DNA from: Taudactylus pleione
Taxonomy: Eukaryota > Chordata > Amphibia > Anura > Myobatrachidae
Length of the DNA: 64,000 nt
NCBI GenBank assembly: GCA_031769625.1
Contig: JAUIMM010000519.1
Location: 1,855,501-1,919,500 of the forward strand
Reading direction: 5' to 3'
Under the pieces are notes generated by a model. It saw only the letters and a program-made list of their open reading frames with translations, had not been told where the DNA came from and made no database searches. A program made the translations under genes and the position numbers. Below are positions 1 to 10,020 of this stretch, piece by piece. Within the stretch, counting starts at the first letter, position 1, and every line of letters begins with the position of its first letter.

Positions 1-26
1 CTGGTCTCCCTGGAAGAGTTGATAAT

Positions 27-257
27 TCATTTTATGAACATCATCTTCTCCACATTTTGTGGAAGCAACCTCCTACGCCTTTCGCTGACAAGGTTCCCGG
101 CTGCACTAAACACTCTTTCGGAGTACACACTGGAGGGGGGGCAACTCAAGTAATATAGAGCCAGTTTGTACAGAGACCTCCAAATTGCTTCTTTTTCCTG
201 CCAGTACAGGTACGGACTGTCTGACATGCCTACTTGGATGTTGTCACCGATGTAATC
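27..257 (-). pseudogene. hAT transposase C-terminal dimerisation domain (hATC), remnant
   Basis: The minus-strand translation contains YWQEKEAIW, then LALYYLSCPPSSVYSERVFS, AAGNLVSERRRRLLP and NVEKMMFIK. This is the conserved hATC signature of ZBED-type hAT transposases, in which the serine/glutamate-arginine-phenylalanine block is nearly invariant. In the family this domain mediates dimerisation and closes the transposase C-terminus. The open frame continues upstream only into the 139-bp repeats, so the residues before about 257 are repeat-derived and not transposase. A near-identical copy lies at 22,070-22,315. It is a fragment, not a functional gene. Confidence 0.85.
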
Positions 258-258
258 C

Positions 259-715
259 TTTAACAGACAGATGCACGCTTGTCGCTGCTGCTTTAAGGAT
301 GCAGGTGCGGCTACAGCCCACACATTTCACAAAGACAGAAAAAAAAAGAAGTTTTTTATTGTTTGTGGAGCGCACTTTGAGGGTTACACCACCCTTTAAC
401 AGACAGACGCACGCTTGTCGCTGCTGCTTTAAGGATGCAGGTGCGGCTACAGCCCACACATTTCACAAAGACAGAAAAAAAAAGAAGAATTTTTTTATTG
501 TTTGTGGAGCGCACTTTGAGGGTTACACCACCCTTTAACAGACAGACGCACGCTTGTCGCTGCTGCTTTAAGGATGCAGGTGCGGCTACAGCCCACACAT
601 TTCACAAAGACAGAAAAAAAAATAAGAATTTTTTTATTGTTTGTGGAGCGCACTTTGAGGGTTACACCACCCTTTAACAGACAGACGCATGCTTGACGCT
701 GCTGCTTTGAGGATG
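259..715. repeat. 139-bp tandem repeat array inside hAT copy 1
   Basis: The motif TTAACAGACAGACGCACGC recurs at about 260, 396, 535 and 674, a period of 136-139 bp. Each unit ends with a GTTTGTGGAGCGCACTTTG segment and a short A-rich then T-rich stretch. The array lies exactly where the catalytic core of the transposase should be, between the N-proximal and hATC remnants. Units differ by only a few bases, which implies recent amplification or homogenisation. Open frames read through these units are artefacts of the repeat length. Confidence 0.9.
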
Positions 716-1048
716 CAGGTGGAATCTAGACGGGATTTGGAACCGGGGACACACTACGTCCATCAATTGTCTAAATCCCACTGCACTAATGGCGGATACC
801 GGACCCACGTCTAACACCAACATAGCAGTCAAGGCCTCAGTTATACGTTTTGCTTCAGGATGACTGCTGTCGTACTTCATCCTCATCGCTAGGGACTGTT
901 GGAGGGTCAATTGTTTAGTAAAAGTAGTGGTGTTCATACTTCCTCTCTGGGATGATGAGCAACTCCCAGCAGCAGCAACAGCACTAGGAGGAAGTGGTTC
1001 TTGATCTTTCCCTATTTTATTTTTATCAGAGAAAGTTTGGTCCTCCAT
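716..1048 (-). pseudogene. hAT transposase N-proximal remnant
   Basis: The minus-strand frame starts with MEDQTFSDKNKIGKD and contains SLAMRMKYDSSHPEAKRITE, ALTAMLVLDVGPVSAISAVG and FRQLMDVVCPRFQIPSR. This matches the region between the BED zinc finger and the DDE core of ZBED-type hAT transposases (the ..ML..D..P.S....GF..L......IPSR block). No BED zinc-finger cysteines or histidines are visible upstream, where the 155/160-bp array lies. After the IPSR motif the frame enters the 139-bp repeats, so the catalytic domain is absent. The matching piece of copy 2 is at about 23,420-23,640. Confidence 0.8.
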
Positions 1049-1094
1049 TTATGTTATATTGATATATACGTGCGGCTAAACGCACACAAACACA

Positions 1095-2525
1095 GAAAAT
1101 ATTTTTTTATTTTTGCTGGAGAGTAGTGCACTTTGTGGGTTACACCACCCTTTAAGAAATGAGGCAGCCGGCTCTTTACTTATGGGACACAGGCGCACGC
1201 TTGGCGCTGCTCCTTTGTTGATGCACGTGCAGCCACAGTGCACACAATTCACAAACACAGAAAATATTTTTTTATTTGGTTTGGAGTGTACTCTGGGGGT
1301 TACAGCACCCTTTTATGGTCAAGCCAGCCGGCCCTTTACTTATGACACAGGCGCATGCTTGGCACTACTTTGTAGATGCACGTGCGGCTACTGCGCACAC
1401 AATTCACAAACACAGAAAATATTTTTTTATTTGGTTTGGAGTGTACTTTGGGGGTTACAGCACCCTTTAACGGTCAAGCCAGCTGGCCCTTTACTTATGA
1501 CACAGGCGCACGCTTGGCACTACTTTGTTGATACACGTGCGGCTACTGCGCACACAATTCACAAACACAGAAAATATTTTTTTATTTGGTTTGGACTGGA
1601 GTGTACTTTGGGGGTTACAGCACTCTTTAACGGTCAAGCCAGCCGGCCCTTTACTTATGACACAGGCGCACGCTTGGCACTACTTTGTTGATGCACGTGC
1701 GGCTACTGCGCACACAATTCACAAACACAGAAAATATTTTTTTATTTGGTTTGGAGTGTACTTTGGGGGTTACAGCACCCTTTAACGGTCAAGCCAGCCG
1801 GCCCTTTACTTATGACACAGGTGCACGCTTGGCACTACTTTGTTGATGCACGTGCGGCTACTGCGCACACAATTCACAAACACAGAAAATATTTTTTTAT
1901 TTGGTTTGGAGTGTACTTTGGGGGTTACAGCACCCTTTAACGGTCAAGCCAGCCGGCCCTTTACTTATGACACAGGTGCACGCTTGGCACTACTTTGTTG
2001 ATGCACGTGCGGCTACTGCGCACACAATTCACAAACATAGAAAATATTTTTTTATTTGGTTTGGACTGGAGTGTACTTTGGGGGTTACAGCACCCTTTAA
2101 CGGTCAAGCCAGCCGGCCCTTTACTTATGACACAGGCGCACGCTTGGCACTACTTTGTTGATGCACGTGCGGCTACTGCGCACACAATTCACAAACACAG
2201 AAAATATTTTTTTATTTGGTTTGGACTGGAGTGTACTTTGGGGGTTACAGCACCCTTTAACGGTCAAGCCAGCCGGCCCTTTACTTATGACACAGGCACA
2301 CGCTTGGCACTACTTTGTTGATGCACGTGCGGCTACTGCGCACACAATTCACAAACACAGAAAATATTTTTTTATTTGGTTTGGACTGGAGTGTACTTTG
2401 GGGGTTACAGCACCCTTTAATGGTCAAGCCAGCTGGCCCTTTACTTATGACACAGGCGCACGCTTGGCACTACTTTGTTGATGCACGTGCGGCTACTCTG
2501 CACACAATTCACAAACACAGAAAAA
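1095..2525. repeat. 155/160-bp tandem repeat array inside hAT copy 1
   Basis: The junction motif GAAAATATTTTTTTATTTGG recurs at 1095, 1260, 1415, 1570, 1730, 1885, 2040, 2200, 2360 and 2520. Spacing is 155 or 160 bp apart from the first, diverged unit (165). The 5-bp difference is an extra ACTGG in GTTTGGACTGGAGTG versus GTTTGGAGTG. Units share an ancestor with the 139-bp repeats: both carry GTGCGGCTAC, CACACAATTCACAAA and a GGGTTACA.CACCCTTTAA block. The 155/160 form has an additional AGCCAGCCGGCCCTTTACTT segment. The array lies where the N-terminal BED domain would be expected. Confidence 0.92.
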
Positions 2526-2629
2526 ATATTTTTTTTTTTTAGCACTTGGGGGTAGCCCCCCTGACGGACAGAGCACCCCCTGGACAACACTACAGCACCC
2601 CTTTAGGACTGGGACACTGCACAGGACTT

Positions 2630-2810
2630 TGGAGTGGACACAGCCCCTATGGACAACTGACAGCACAACACAGTCCAGCCAGCCCCTATGGACTTTGAAG
2701 TAGTGGACACAGCCCCTATTGACAACAGCAGCACAACACAGCCAGCCCCTATGGACTTTGAAGTAGTGGACACAGCTCCTATGGACAACAGCAGCACAGC
2801 ACAGCGCAGC
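2630..2810. repeat. 63-bp short tandem repeat, hAT subterminal region
   Basis: A unit with AGCCCCTATGGACTTTGAAG, then TAGTGGACACAGC and GACAACAGCAGCACA, is present twice with a 63-bp offset (2681 and 2744) plus a partial unit upstream. It is a third, unrelated repeat class within the same transposon. Confidence 0.7.
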
Positions 2811-2930
2811 ACAGCACAACACTACTCTGCACTACACTTCACTACACTACACAGCCCAGCCAGCCCTAACTCCCACCCTCCCTCTTCACTGTCCACAGCC
2901 GAGTGAGAAAATGGCGCCGACGCGGGTACC

Positions 2931-2937
2931 TTATATA
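2931..2937 (-). promoter_or_regulatory. Candidate TATA box of the hAT transposase promoter
   Basis: On the minus strand the sequence reads GGATCCTATATAAGGTACC, with TATATAA at 2931-2937. It is about 140 bp inside the right terminus and points toward the transposase remnants. hAT elements usually carry their promoter at this end. The match is to a short motif only; no transcription evidence is available. Confidence 0.45.
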
Positions 2938-3076
2938 GGATCCAAAACCCGCGAGACCCGGAAGGCGGGATGATGACGTTTTGCCTCGATTTCAGATCCG
3001 AGTCGGGCGGGAAAAGTCGAGCCTGACTCGGATCGGCCTCGGATCGGGGGGGCTTGGGGGGGTTCGGATTTCACCC

Positions 3077-3079
<3 letters not shown>

Positions 3080-3112
<33 letters not shown>
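3080..3112. repeat. (TA)n microsatellite
   Basis: About 16 consecutive TA units immediately follow the hAT terminus, so the element appears to have inserted into, or seeded, an AT microsatellite. Confidence 0.95.
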
Positions 3113-3119
<7 letters not shown>

Positions 3120-3330
3120 TCATAAGAAATCAACATTACTAGGACCCTGGGATAAAGTACTATGGTTACACAGATTATTCTAATGTTTGGGTACTCAGCA
3201 GAGATATGTCAGCTGCTTACTGTACTTGAATATTTATTTTGTACGTTATAAGTATAACACAGCAGTGTGAAACCTTTGGGGGTGGTACAACAGTTGGTTG
3301 TCAGATATGCAAAACATTATGACAATGACA

Positions 3331-3400
3331 CTCTATTATTATTATTATTATTATTATTATTGTTATTATTGTTGTCATTATTATCATTATATTACTAGTA
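3331..3400. repeat. (TTA)n microsatellite
   Basis: About nine perfect TTA units are followed by an interrupted TTA/TTG tract. Confidence 0.95.
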
Positions 3401-4925
3401 GTAGTTGTATACTATACATAATGTGTTTTACATTGATTTAAATTTAAACAAATGATGTACAATGATATAAAACAGAAGTTGGCCCTGTCCAAATAATCTT
3501 ACCAAATAAGACATGTGGTAATACATAAGACAGGAGTAAGGGCGTAGCTATAATAGTATAGTATGTACAGAGAATGTAGCTGCTATGGGGCCCATGCCGC
3601 CTCTGGCACCCGATCCTCTCCCTGTACCATGTTACATTGCCATCTCCTGAGCCCCGGCTTTTCTATTCTCCCCAGAGTGCTGCTGCAGGGCACCTGGGCC
3701 CAGAGCCTATCCAAGCCACAGCCATCTCTAGCTGCTGTCTGCATGCATTGTGATGTCACAATGCAGGTCACAGCCCTATATAAAGGACGCCCAGCTACTG
3801 GCAGCCATTTTGTGGTGACATATTGTCATAGATTGATACTCTCTGAGTAGCTCCTGCTTTATTTAGGCATTTTTGGATAACGAATACCTTTATGAATTTG
3901 GATTATATCTTCCAATAAGCTCCTGAACAGCAACATCTTCAGAAAAAAGAATCTGAATAACATCTTCAGGTAAGGACTTTATAACACATTCTGGCATGTC
4001 ACTGTTACCCCTTCAGACACCTCCCTCCATTTTAGCTGCAGTTTTTCATTTAGAAACAAGGTATAAAACAAATTATTAATGTGATATAATGCTGCATGAC
4101 TAAAGATGGGTACACACTTGTCCAGTCCTCTGGGGAATCCGGCTCCACACCAGACTGTTGACACAAGCCTACTGGAGACCTGGACGCAAATTCAACACCC
4201 AATATATGTCTACGCAACTGTCCAATTTTGCAGCAGATCTCAGACAGTAGGTGCAGACAATGGGGCTGCTGAAAGGGCCCAGGCCACCTCTGAGTGCTGC
4301 TACAGAGCATCTGCTGTCACTGGCCCAGCCGTTTCCATCTCTCCTCATTAACTGATTTATTAGTAAATAATACCATATTATATCATAAAGATTTATGATT
4401 AGGAAGGCTATATTATTTTTTTTAAATATAATTTTTCATTTATAATGCTTACTATAAGCTAATCACCATTCATTTAATCCTACATGTTAGCTAAGTTGGC
4501 TTCTAAGTTCCTAAGTGAAACGCGCGTCATCAGTAAAGGGCCGGACTCCCGGGTCTCTGCATGGTGCCCACGTGACCCGGCATCCGACAGCACCAGAAGG
4601 CTGCAACTCGGGACTACGCTCCCGCAAACCTCTCCCACACTGCTGTGCTCTTCCTAAGAACTACAGGTACTTCTGCCGGCTCTCTCATCCAGAGACCTCC
4701 AGCGTGTCCACCCTGCAATGTGTTATCACAACAGGGGGTAACCGGAGACCGCAGGGACAGCAGAAGCTGCTCCTCATTTCCTTGCTTCTATTCTGTACTC
4801 AGGAGGTCTCGCTTTCCCTCTGCTCTGTCCAATACCTACACGTAAACAGAGACAGAGGTGAGTGGTCTTCCTCCAATAGGTCAGAATACTTTACTGATTT
4901 ATTACTCTTTACTCTCCCTGTCTTA
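3401..4925. other. No gene recognised; diffuse unique or old-repeat sequence
   Basis: I see no supported coding region. GGGCGTAGCTATAATAG at about 3540 resembles the end of frog-type CAGGGGC(G/A)TA(A/G)CTATA MITEs but has no visible partner. GATGGGTACACACTTG near 4105 resembles the start of the GGGTACACAC element family listed elsewhere. Short open frames here have no recognisable domain. Confidence 0.5.
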
Positions 4926-5262
4926 GGGCTCGATCCTATTAGAGGTAATTTGAGGAAATTTTTTTTTTACCTAAAAAAATGACATGTAATTATTGGACTA
5001 AATAAGCTAATTAGAAACTTCCAATTGGTCATTGGGGAAGGCGGGTGTTCAGCACGGCGTCCCCACATTTTATCCTTAAAATAAAGATTTTCCTTTCCAT
5101 CTCTTACCCTCATGGATTTGCGAGTGGAAACTTGCGAATTCAGTCTGACTGATCAGTGCGAGTTGCTAATTGGATTGCAAAATGAATTCGCTATGCGAAT
5201 TCGAAGTGAAAATCACAACTCGCACCTCACATCTCGCAATTTGCACCTAATAGGATTGACTC
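4926..5262. mobile_element. MITE with GATCCTATTAG terminal inverted repeats
   Basis: The left end GGGCTCGATCCTATTAGAGG is matched in inverted orientation by the right end CCTAATAGGATTGACTCC. The interior has short hairpins such as GCGAATTCGCTATGCGAATTCG. It has no coding capacity, and the superfamily was not assigned because no clear target duplication was seen. Confidence 0.6.
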
Positions 5263-5307
5263 CATTATGTGTATGATATCAATGACTCTGTACTAACTGC
5301 ATACCGT

Positions 5308-5769
5308 GTTTCCCCGATAGTAAGACACTGTTATTTTCGGGGTAGGGCTTATTTTAATTAACATTGACAGCATCATGCCCTCAGTCCTGCTTTTATCCCC
5401 ATCATGCCCTCAGTCCTGCTTTTATCCCCATCATGCCCTCAGTCCTGCTGTTATCCCCATCATGCCCTCAGTCCTGCTTTTATCCCCATCATGCCCTCAG
5501 TCCTGCTTTTATCCCCATCATGGCCTCAGTCCTGCTTTTATCCCCATCATGCCCTCAGTCCTGCTTTTATCCCCATCATGCCCTCAGTCCTGCTTTTATC
5601 CCCATCATGGCCTCAGTCCTGCTTTACAATTCTTTACTTACCATTATTTTTTTTTTTTTTTTTTTTTTGTTAGGGCTTATTTTCGGGGTAGGGCTTATTT
5701 TGCACCATTTTTCAAAAGTAAGGGTAGGGCTTATTTTCGGGGTAGGTCTTATTATCGAGGAAACACGGT
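5308..5769. mobile_element. TA-flanked MITE (Tc1/mariner-type target site) with CCGTGTTTCCCCG ends
   Basis: The left end CCGTGTTTCCCCGATAGTAA is inverted at the right as ATTATCGAGGAAACACGG. Both ends are bordered by TA, the target duplication of Tc1/mariner elements. Internal GGGTAGGGCTTATTTTCGGG motifs recur in the subterminal parts. A 29-bp minisatellite and a poly-T tract fill the centre. No transposase is encoded. Confidence 0.75.
5372..5626. repeat. 29-bp minisatellite, eight full units and one partial
   Basis: The unit starts ATCATGCCCTCAGTCCTGC and ends TTTTATCCCC. Starts fall at 5372, 5401, 5430, 5459, 5488, 5517, 5546, 5575 and 5604. Variation is limited to a few sites (CTGTTATC at 5430, ATGGCC at 5517 and 5604). 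Because 29 is not a multiple of 3, the array gives long open frames in all three plus frames, none of which is a gene. Confidence 0.97.
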
Positions 5770-5943
5770 ATTATGCCTCATATTGTATAGTGATTGCTAC
5801 ATATTTAATGCATAAATACTTAAGTAAAGGTAGTAATGATTATACATGTATCATATGTGGTAGGGATTTGTCACATGTATGCCATATGATAGAGGACATT
5901 TGCTAGGCATATTTATGTATGTGGCTACTGTCTATATGAGACT

Positions 5944-6666
5944 AAGGGGTCTATTTACTAAGCTGTGTTAGGAGATAAAGTGAACGGTGATAAGGTACCA
6001 GCCAACCAGCTCCTAACTGTACAAAAAGTACAGGTCCACCTATACCTATGGGAGAATTATATTATGCAATAGTTTGTGGGAAGTAATTGAAGGAATGAAC
6101 AAAGATGTGTAGCAAAGAGGAAGGGTAGGATCTGGATGTGAATAAATCTTTCAGCACTATTTACAAACTACTGCAATGGGGACAGGGCTTCTGGGTGATA
6201 TTTTGGTTTCGGGAACTAGGGGGCATGGCTAAGTGTGTGGGGTTATGGCCACTGCGAATACCGGGGCCCTCTTTACTGCCGGTGAAAGGCTCTTTTATTG
6301 CTTCATGACATACGTCAAAGGGTTAATGACCTTAACCCATTCACCTTCAATTACAACATCCTTATAGACCTCTATGAGTACGGCAGAATCTGACAATTTA
6401 TCAAGCGCTGGAAAGCAAAACTTCACAACTAGTTAACGCCATCCTGCCATGGAGTTACCTATACCTGACAATGGGGGGTTGTTAAACTAATAGCTGTTGC
6501 GCATGCTCATTATGTGTTAACCTTTCGCTGGCAACGTCCGACTGCCGTTGAAACTCATCAAAGAGTTTTTTGTATGTGAACTGCAGCTGTACAATCATTA
6601 TCTACTGCTGCAATGTGCAGTGAAATATATAATGATAGCGACAGGGTCTTGTTAAATAGACCTCTC
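5944..6666. mobile_element. MITE with GGTCTATTTA ends
   Basis: AGGGGTCTATTTACTAAG at the left is matched by the inverse of CTTGTTAAATAGACCTCT at the right. The length is about 720 bp. The ends resemble the (G)GGGT(C/A)TATTTACTAA termini of the shorter foldback MITEs at 9774, 25,015 and 39,968. No coding potential was seen. Confidence 0.6.
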
Positions 6667-6819
6667 AGTCTGCGATGCACATAAGATGCAAAATTTAAAG
6701 AAAAGACGGTACGTCACACCTCTCGGAGCGGCTCAATTCCAGGTGTCTCACGCGGTATAACATATAGTCGCTAGGTATATCTCTGTAGAAGCTAACATTT
6801 TTATCACTACTGTTACTGG

Positions 6820-7215
6820 GGATGTACGAGTAGTTGACATCCCGCGCGCACAAAGATGGCACTCACAAGCCCGGCACCGAAATCCTGACGAGGGTCAGTA
6901 TCCCAGCTGCAGGGTCCCGGCGACTGCGATTCTGTAGGTAAGTATTAGGGGTTAGGTTTGGGTAATGGTTAGGTATTAGGGGAAGGGTTAGGGTTAGGCT
7001 GCGGGGAGGGGGGGAGAGGGTTAGGTTTAGGCTGCGGGGGAGTGGAAGGTTAGGGTTAGGCTACAGGACCGAAGGGTTAGGGTAAGGCTACGCGAAAGGA
7101 GGGTTAGGGGTAGGGCTGAGAGAAGGGTCACATTACTTACCTGCAGGCTTCGGCATTGCAACCGTCGATATTCCAGCTTCAATATTGCGACATCTGGTAT
7201 TGTGTGCGCTGGGAT
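6820..7215. mobile_element. TTAGGG-rich MITE, copy A
   Basis: Ends carry GACATCCCGCGCG at the left and GCGACATCTGGTATTG at the right, fitting the diverged GGCATCCCGACAGC end of copy C at 15,930. The core at about 6935-7125 is a GGTTAGGGTTAGGCTGCGGGG minisatellite. It is one of five copies seen in the window. Confidence 0.55.
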
Positions 7216-7767
7216 CGCGTACCTAACCCTGTTACTGTGTTCAGAATGTTCTACATTGTTTTCAGAAAAACTTCCATCTGTATCACTTTATCCAGTATGA
7301 TTGCTAACATCAACCTCATAATTGCCAGCACGGCTCTACAATAAGGGACATAATTCATATCCTACATCTTTTTTTATTCTAGCTCAGTGTGGCATAATAA
7401 AAATTAAATGTTGGTTTCTGCTCACGTCCCAGTGGAGAGGTTTAACATTGAAAAACCATCACACAAGACGGTGGAGGTAGAAGAAAGGTCAGGATTGTCG
7501 CTGGGACAAAATTACTGTAACTGCACATTTTCAATACTGTGTAAAATGATTTTATTTTGGGTCAAGTGTCCTGTACTTATTTCACAAGCAGTGCATAAGA
7601 ATCACTTTGGCCTTCTGCCTTACTTTAGTATATGGAAGGTTTTTGACTCGTAATGTGTACTAAGAATGACAAATGATTTGCTTACAATAATTATTTATAT
7701 AATTAGAGTGGATGTAAGCCAAAGTAATTGCATCATTGTGTTATAATGAGGTTATCTCTTGGGGGGA
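7216..7767. other. No gene recognised
   Basis: This stretch is AT-rich and single-copy looking. It contains no domain, repeat or RNA gene that I can support. Confidence 0.5.
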
Positions 7768-8062
7768 GGGATGTATTAAAGGGGAAAACGCTGTAAAAAC
7801 CCCGAAAATGCAGTTTTCAGGGGTTTTACTGCATTCCCCATATGAACAAAGCATCGGAATGCTTCTTCCTGATGGGTAACGCCTATGGGCTTCTCTCCCA
7901 TCACCCCTCGCGGACCGCGTCCTTCTGTGCATGGGCAGATAGAGGCCAGAGCGACTTCTGGGTGCCAAACTCGGAAGACCCTCTGTCCGGAGCCATCGCA
8001 AAGGATAGGTCTTATCGAGAGAGCTGTCCTTCGCGATATTCGAGGTGCATACCGCGGTAATA
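7768..8062. mobile_element. Truncated GGGATGNATNAA-type MITE
   Basis: The left end GGGATGTATTAAAGGGG and the internal GATGGGTAACGCCTATGGGC and GCTTCTCTCC segments match the complete element at 37,861-38,196. The expected right terminus is not visible. Short internal hairpins such as CTGTAAAAACCCCGAAAATGCAG survive in part. Confidence 0.55.
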
Positions 8063-8224
8063 GACAAAAACAAAAAAAATAGATGCACTTATAAATAGAT
8101 CCTGGCACCGGGGCAGCCCTGCTGTCTCCCAAAAAAGGGGGGACGGGGACGACAAACCAAATTGTGTGTGTGTGCTTGAGATAAGACTGAACAAAATTAG
8201 CTCTCCCAGAAGCTGTATAACTAT

Positions 8225-8470
8225 GAGGTTAGTGGGGAGCAGAGTGAGTAGTGTGTTGTAGGGGCTGAAGAGTTCAGAGGAGGGGGGTGATAGGATTGGC
8301 TAAAGAGATGACTTTTGGGGGCAGTCATTGCACAATCCTGGAAATGTATGGAGGGCTTTAAAGGTGAGTGAGTGGAGCTTGAGAGGGACAGGGAGCCAGC
8401 GGAGTGATTAGCAGAGGTGGAGCAGGGGAGAGGGAAATGAGGAATGCAGATGAACCATGTATACACTAAA
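8225..8470 (-). mobile_element. Diverged L2/CR1-like LINE fragment
   Basis: The stretch GGAGGGCTTTAAAGGTGAGT followed by GGGACAGGGAGCCAGCGGAG parallels the reverse-transcriptase 3' region of the intact L2 at 10,648-10,708, which has the same gene-order of motifs (GAGGGCTTTGTAGGTGAATG, then GGGGAGCCAGTGTAGGG). It is too decayed to translate. Confidence 0.45.
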
Positions 8471-8761
8471 GGAGACAAGGCAGAGATAGGTACAATAGAT
8501 TAGTGAGCGGTAGATTACAGATCATGATATAGAGCTTTTTTTTGTTTAGTCACACATTGGCTGACTGTTAGGGCACAATTTGGTCCTAGCAGTGGTGAAA
8601 ACAAAGTATATCTGAAATGAAAATTAATTGTAAGTGAATAGCTGCAATGATTATAAAATAAGTATGATCAGACAGTAGTATTATGATGTTAAAGTCATCG
8701 CCAGAGGCATTATGAGGAGGAATGTTTTCTCTCATGTCATCATTCTCAAGGGGTTTGGTAG

Positions 8762-9392
8762 GGGATGTCGGTGCTCAGGATACCAATGCCGGCATCCGGA
8801 CAGGGTTAGGATACCAACATCTGCTGGGAAGTACCCTACCCTTAAATCTAACCCTCTCTCCGTCTAGCCTAACCCTCTCTCCCACAGCCTAAACCTAATA
8901 TTCCCTGCCGCAGCCTAACCCTAACTTTCCCCCTGCAGACTAACCCTAACCCTCCCCCTAGCATACCTCCCAACATGACCTTCTCCAGGAGGGACACAAT
9001 GCTCTGGTCCTGGATTTCCCTGGTAAGAGGTGGGGCTGCAGCAGAGTTCAAAAGTCAAATAGGGGAGTCACACCAACTGTCATTTCACACACTGCCAAAC
9101 ATCACTGGCTGGGACTCACTGGTAGTTGGTGTGACTCCCCTGTTTGAATTTTGTACTGTACTGCAGCCCCACCTCTGGAGCCTCCACCAATCATAATTTA
9201 CCAGGGAAGTCCAGGACCAGAGCATTGTATCCCTCCTGGAGAGGGTCATGTTGGGAGGTATGCCCTAGTGTTTAACCCTAACTCTCCCCCTAATCCCAAT
9301 ACTTACCTTTGGGATGCTGGTGCTGGGATTCTGACTGGTGTTGAGATTCAGGCACCAGCATCCTGACAGCTGGTATCTCAACTACCTCCCTT
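8762..9392. mobile_element. TTAGGG-rich MITE, copy B (inverted), interrupted
   Basis: It begins GGATGTCGGTGCTCAGGATA and ends CACCAGCATCCTGACAGC. The core is the complementary CCCTAACC repeat, as in AGCCTAACCCTAACTTTCC. It is split by a foldback MITE at 8962-9264, whose 6-bp target duplication CCCTAG belongs to this core. Confidence 0.65.
8962..9264. mobile_element. Foldback MITE with CATACCTCCCAACATG ends and 6-bp target duplication
   Basis: The element is a long imperfect palindrome. CATACCTCCCAACATGACC is inverted as GGTCATGTTGGGAGGTATG, and the arms continue through AGGGACACAATGCTCTGGTC, the TTCCCTGGT segment and the TGGGGCTGCAG segment. The flanks are CCCTAG at 8956-8961 and CCCTAG at 9265-9270. 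The related element at 29,785-30,116 also has a 6-bp duplication. Confidence 0.85.
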
Positions 9393-9773
9393 CTCAAGGA
9401 CCCAGATGTGGATGAAGATTTACCCCCTCAAGCAGAATGCCTGTGTGTGGCCTCGCCCACTGGTGTGGGTCCTCGCCCTCTATGACACAACCAGACCTCC
9501 AGTGTGCCTCAGCCACACCCCTATCCCCATTGTAAACTCCCAAATTTTTGTGAGGTATGAAAAAGTCAGAGAACCCTGTGTATGCGCTCCACATTGTATA
9601 AGGAAAGAATCAATGCTTCTGACAGTGGTAATGAATCAAAGACAAATACCGCTGATGCTTTGCTGTGCTTTAGGATTAAGATAAATTATAGGGAAAGCAA
9701 ACATACAGTATGTCAGTTGTTCACAATGCAAGGAAATTGGTGTTTTCAGATTCTGGTGACGAAGGGGTAGATT
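9393..9773. other. No gene recognised
   Basis: No supported coding or structural feature. Open frames are short and have no recognisable domain. Confidence 0.45.
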
Positions 9774-9914
9774 CACTAATGCTTCTAAAGATGAAAAGTG
9801 GTGGTGTTGTTACCCATAGCAACCAATCAGATCATGTCTATCATTTTCTAGGATGCGATAAAGAAATGATAGCTACAATCTTATTTTAATTTTTAGAAGC
9901 TTTAGTAAATCTAC
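9774..9914. mobile_element. Foldback MITE with CAACCAATCAGA core (copy 1)
   Basis: GGGGTAGATTCACTAATGC at the left is inverted as AGTAAATCTAC at the right. The left arm carries CCCATAGCAACCAATCAGA. The right arm is more decayed. Better copies lie at 25,015-25,191 and 39,968-40,140. Confidence 0.7.
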
Positions 9915-10020
9915 ATTCAGACTCATAAAGTTAAATGACATAAAATAAAAGCTGCTTATGAAGTTGTAACAAGCAGTGATGATGAAAAGGAAACAGTAAC
10001 GCAACCTGGTGTGCCAAGAG

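Larger units (their letters stand above)
1..3079 (-). mobile_element. Non-autonomous hAT transposon, copy 1 (cut by window start)
   Basis: The right end is the terminal motif CACCCCTA at 3072-3079, the inverse of the TAGGGGTG that begins the complete copy at 21,286. The subterminal sequence at about 2990-3060 is shared with that copy. Transposase remnants lie on the minus strand: an N-proximal piece at 716-1048 and a C-terminal dimerisation domain at 27-257. The catalytic middle is missing and tandem repeats occupy its place. The element therefore cannot encode an active transposase and would need one in trans. The left end is outside the window. The right flank is an AT microsatellite, so the target duplication cannot be judged. 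Confidence 0.85.

Noticed and set aside
259..2525. CRISPR-like array of regularly spaced repeats
   Set aside because: Whole units of 139-160 bp are repeated without unique spacers, and the context is a eukaryotic transposon.
1113..2542. Chain of overlapping plus-strand open frames of 60-190 codons
   Set aside because: They arise from the 155/160-bp tandem units in the hAT element. The encoded peptides repeat WSVLWGLQHPLTVKPAGPLL and have no domain; the transposase remnants lie on the other strand.
5364..5906. Three overlapping open frames of 90-180 codons
   Set aside because: The frames read the same 29-bp minisatellite in three phases (MPSVLLLSPSCPQSCFYPHH repeats); not a protein gene.
6935..7125. 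Chromosome end (telomere)
   Set aside because: TTAGGG motifs are embedded in 25-30 bp minisatellite units inside a MITE, and five such copies are scattered through the window; there is no pure telomeric tract.
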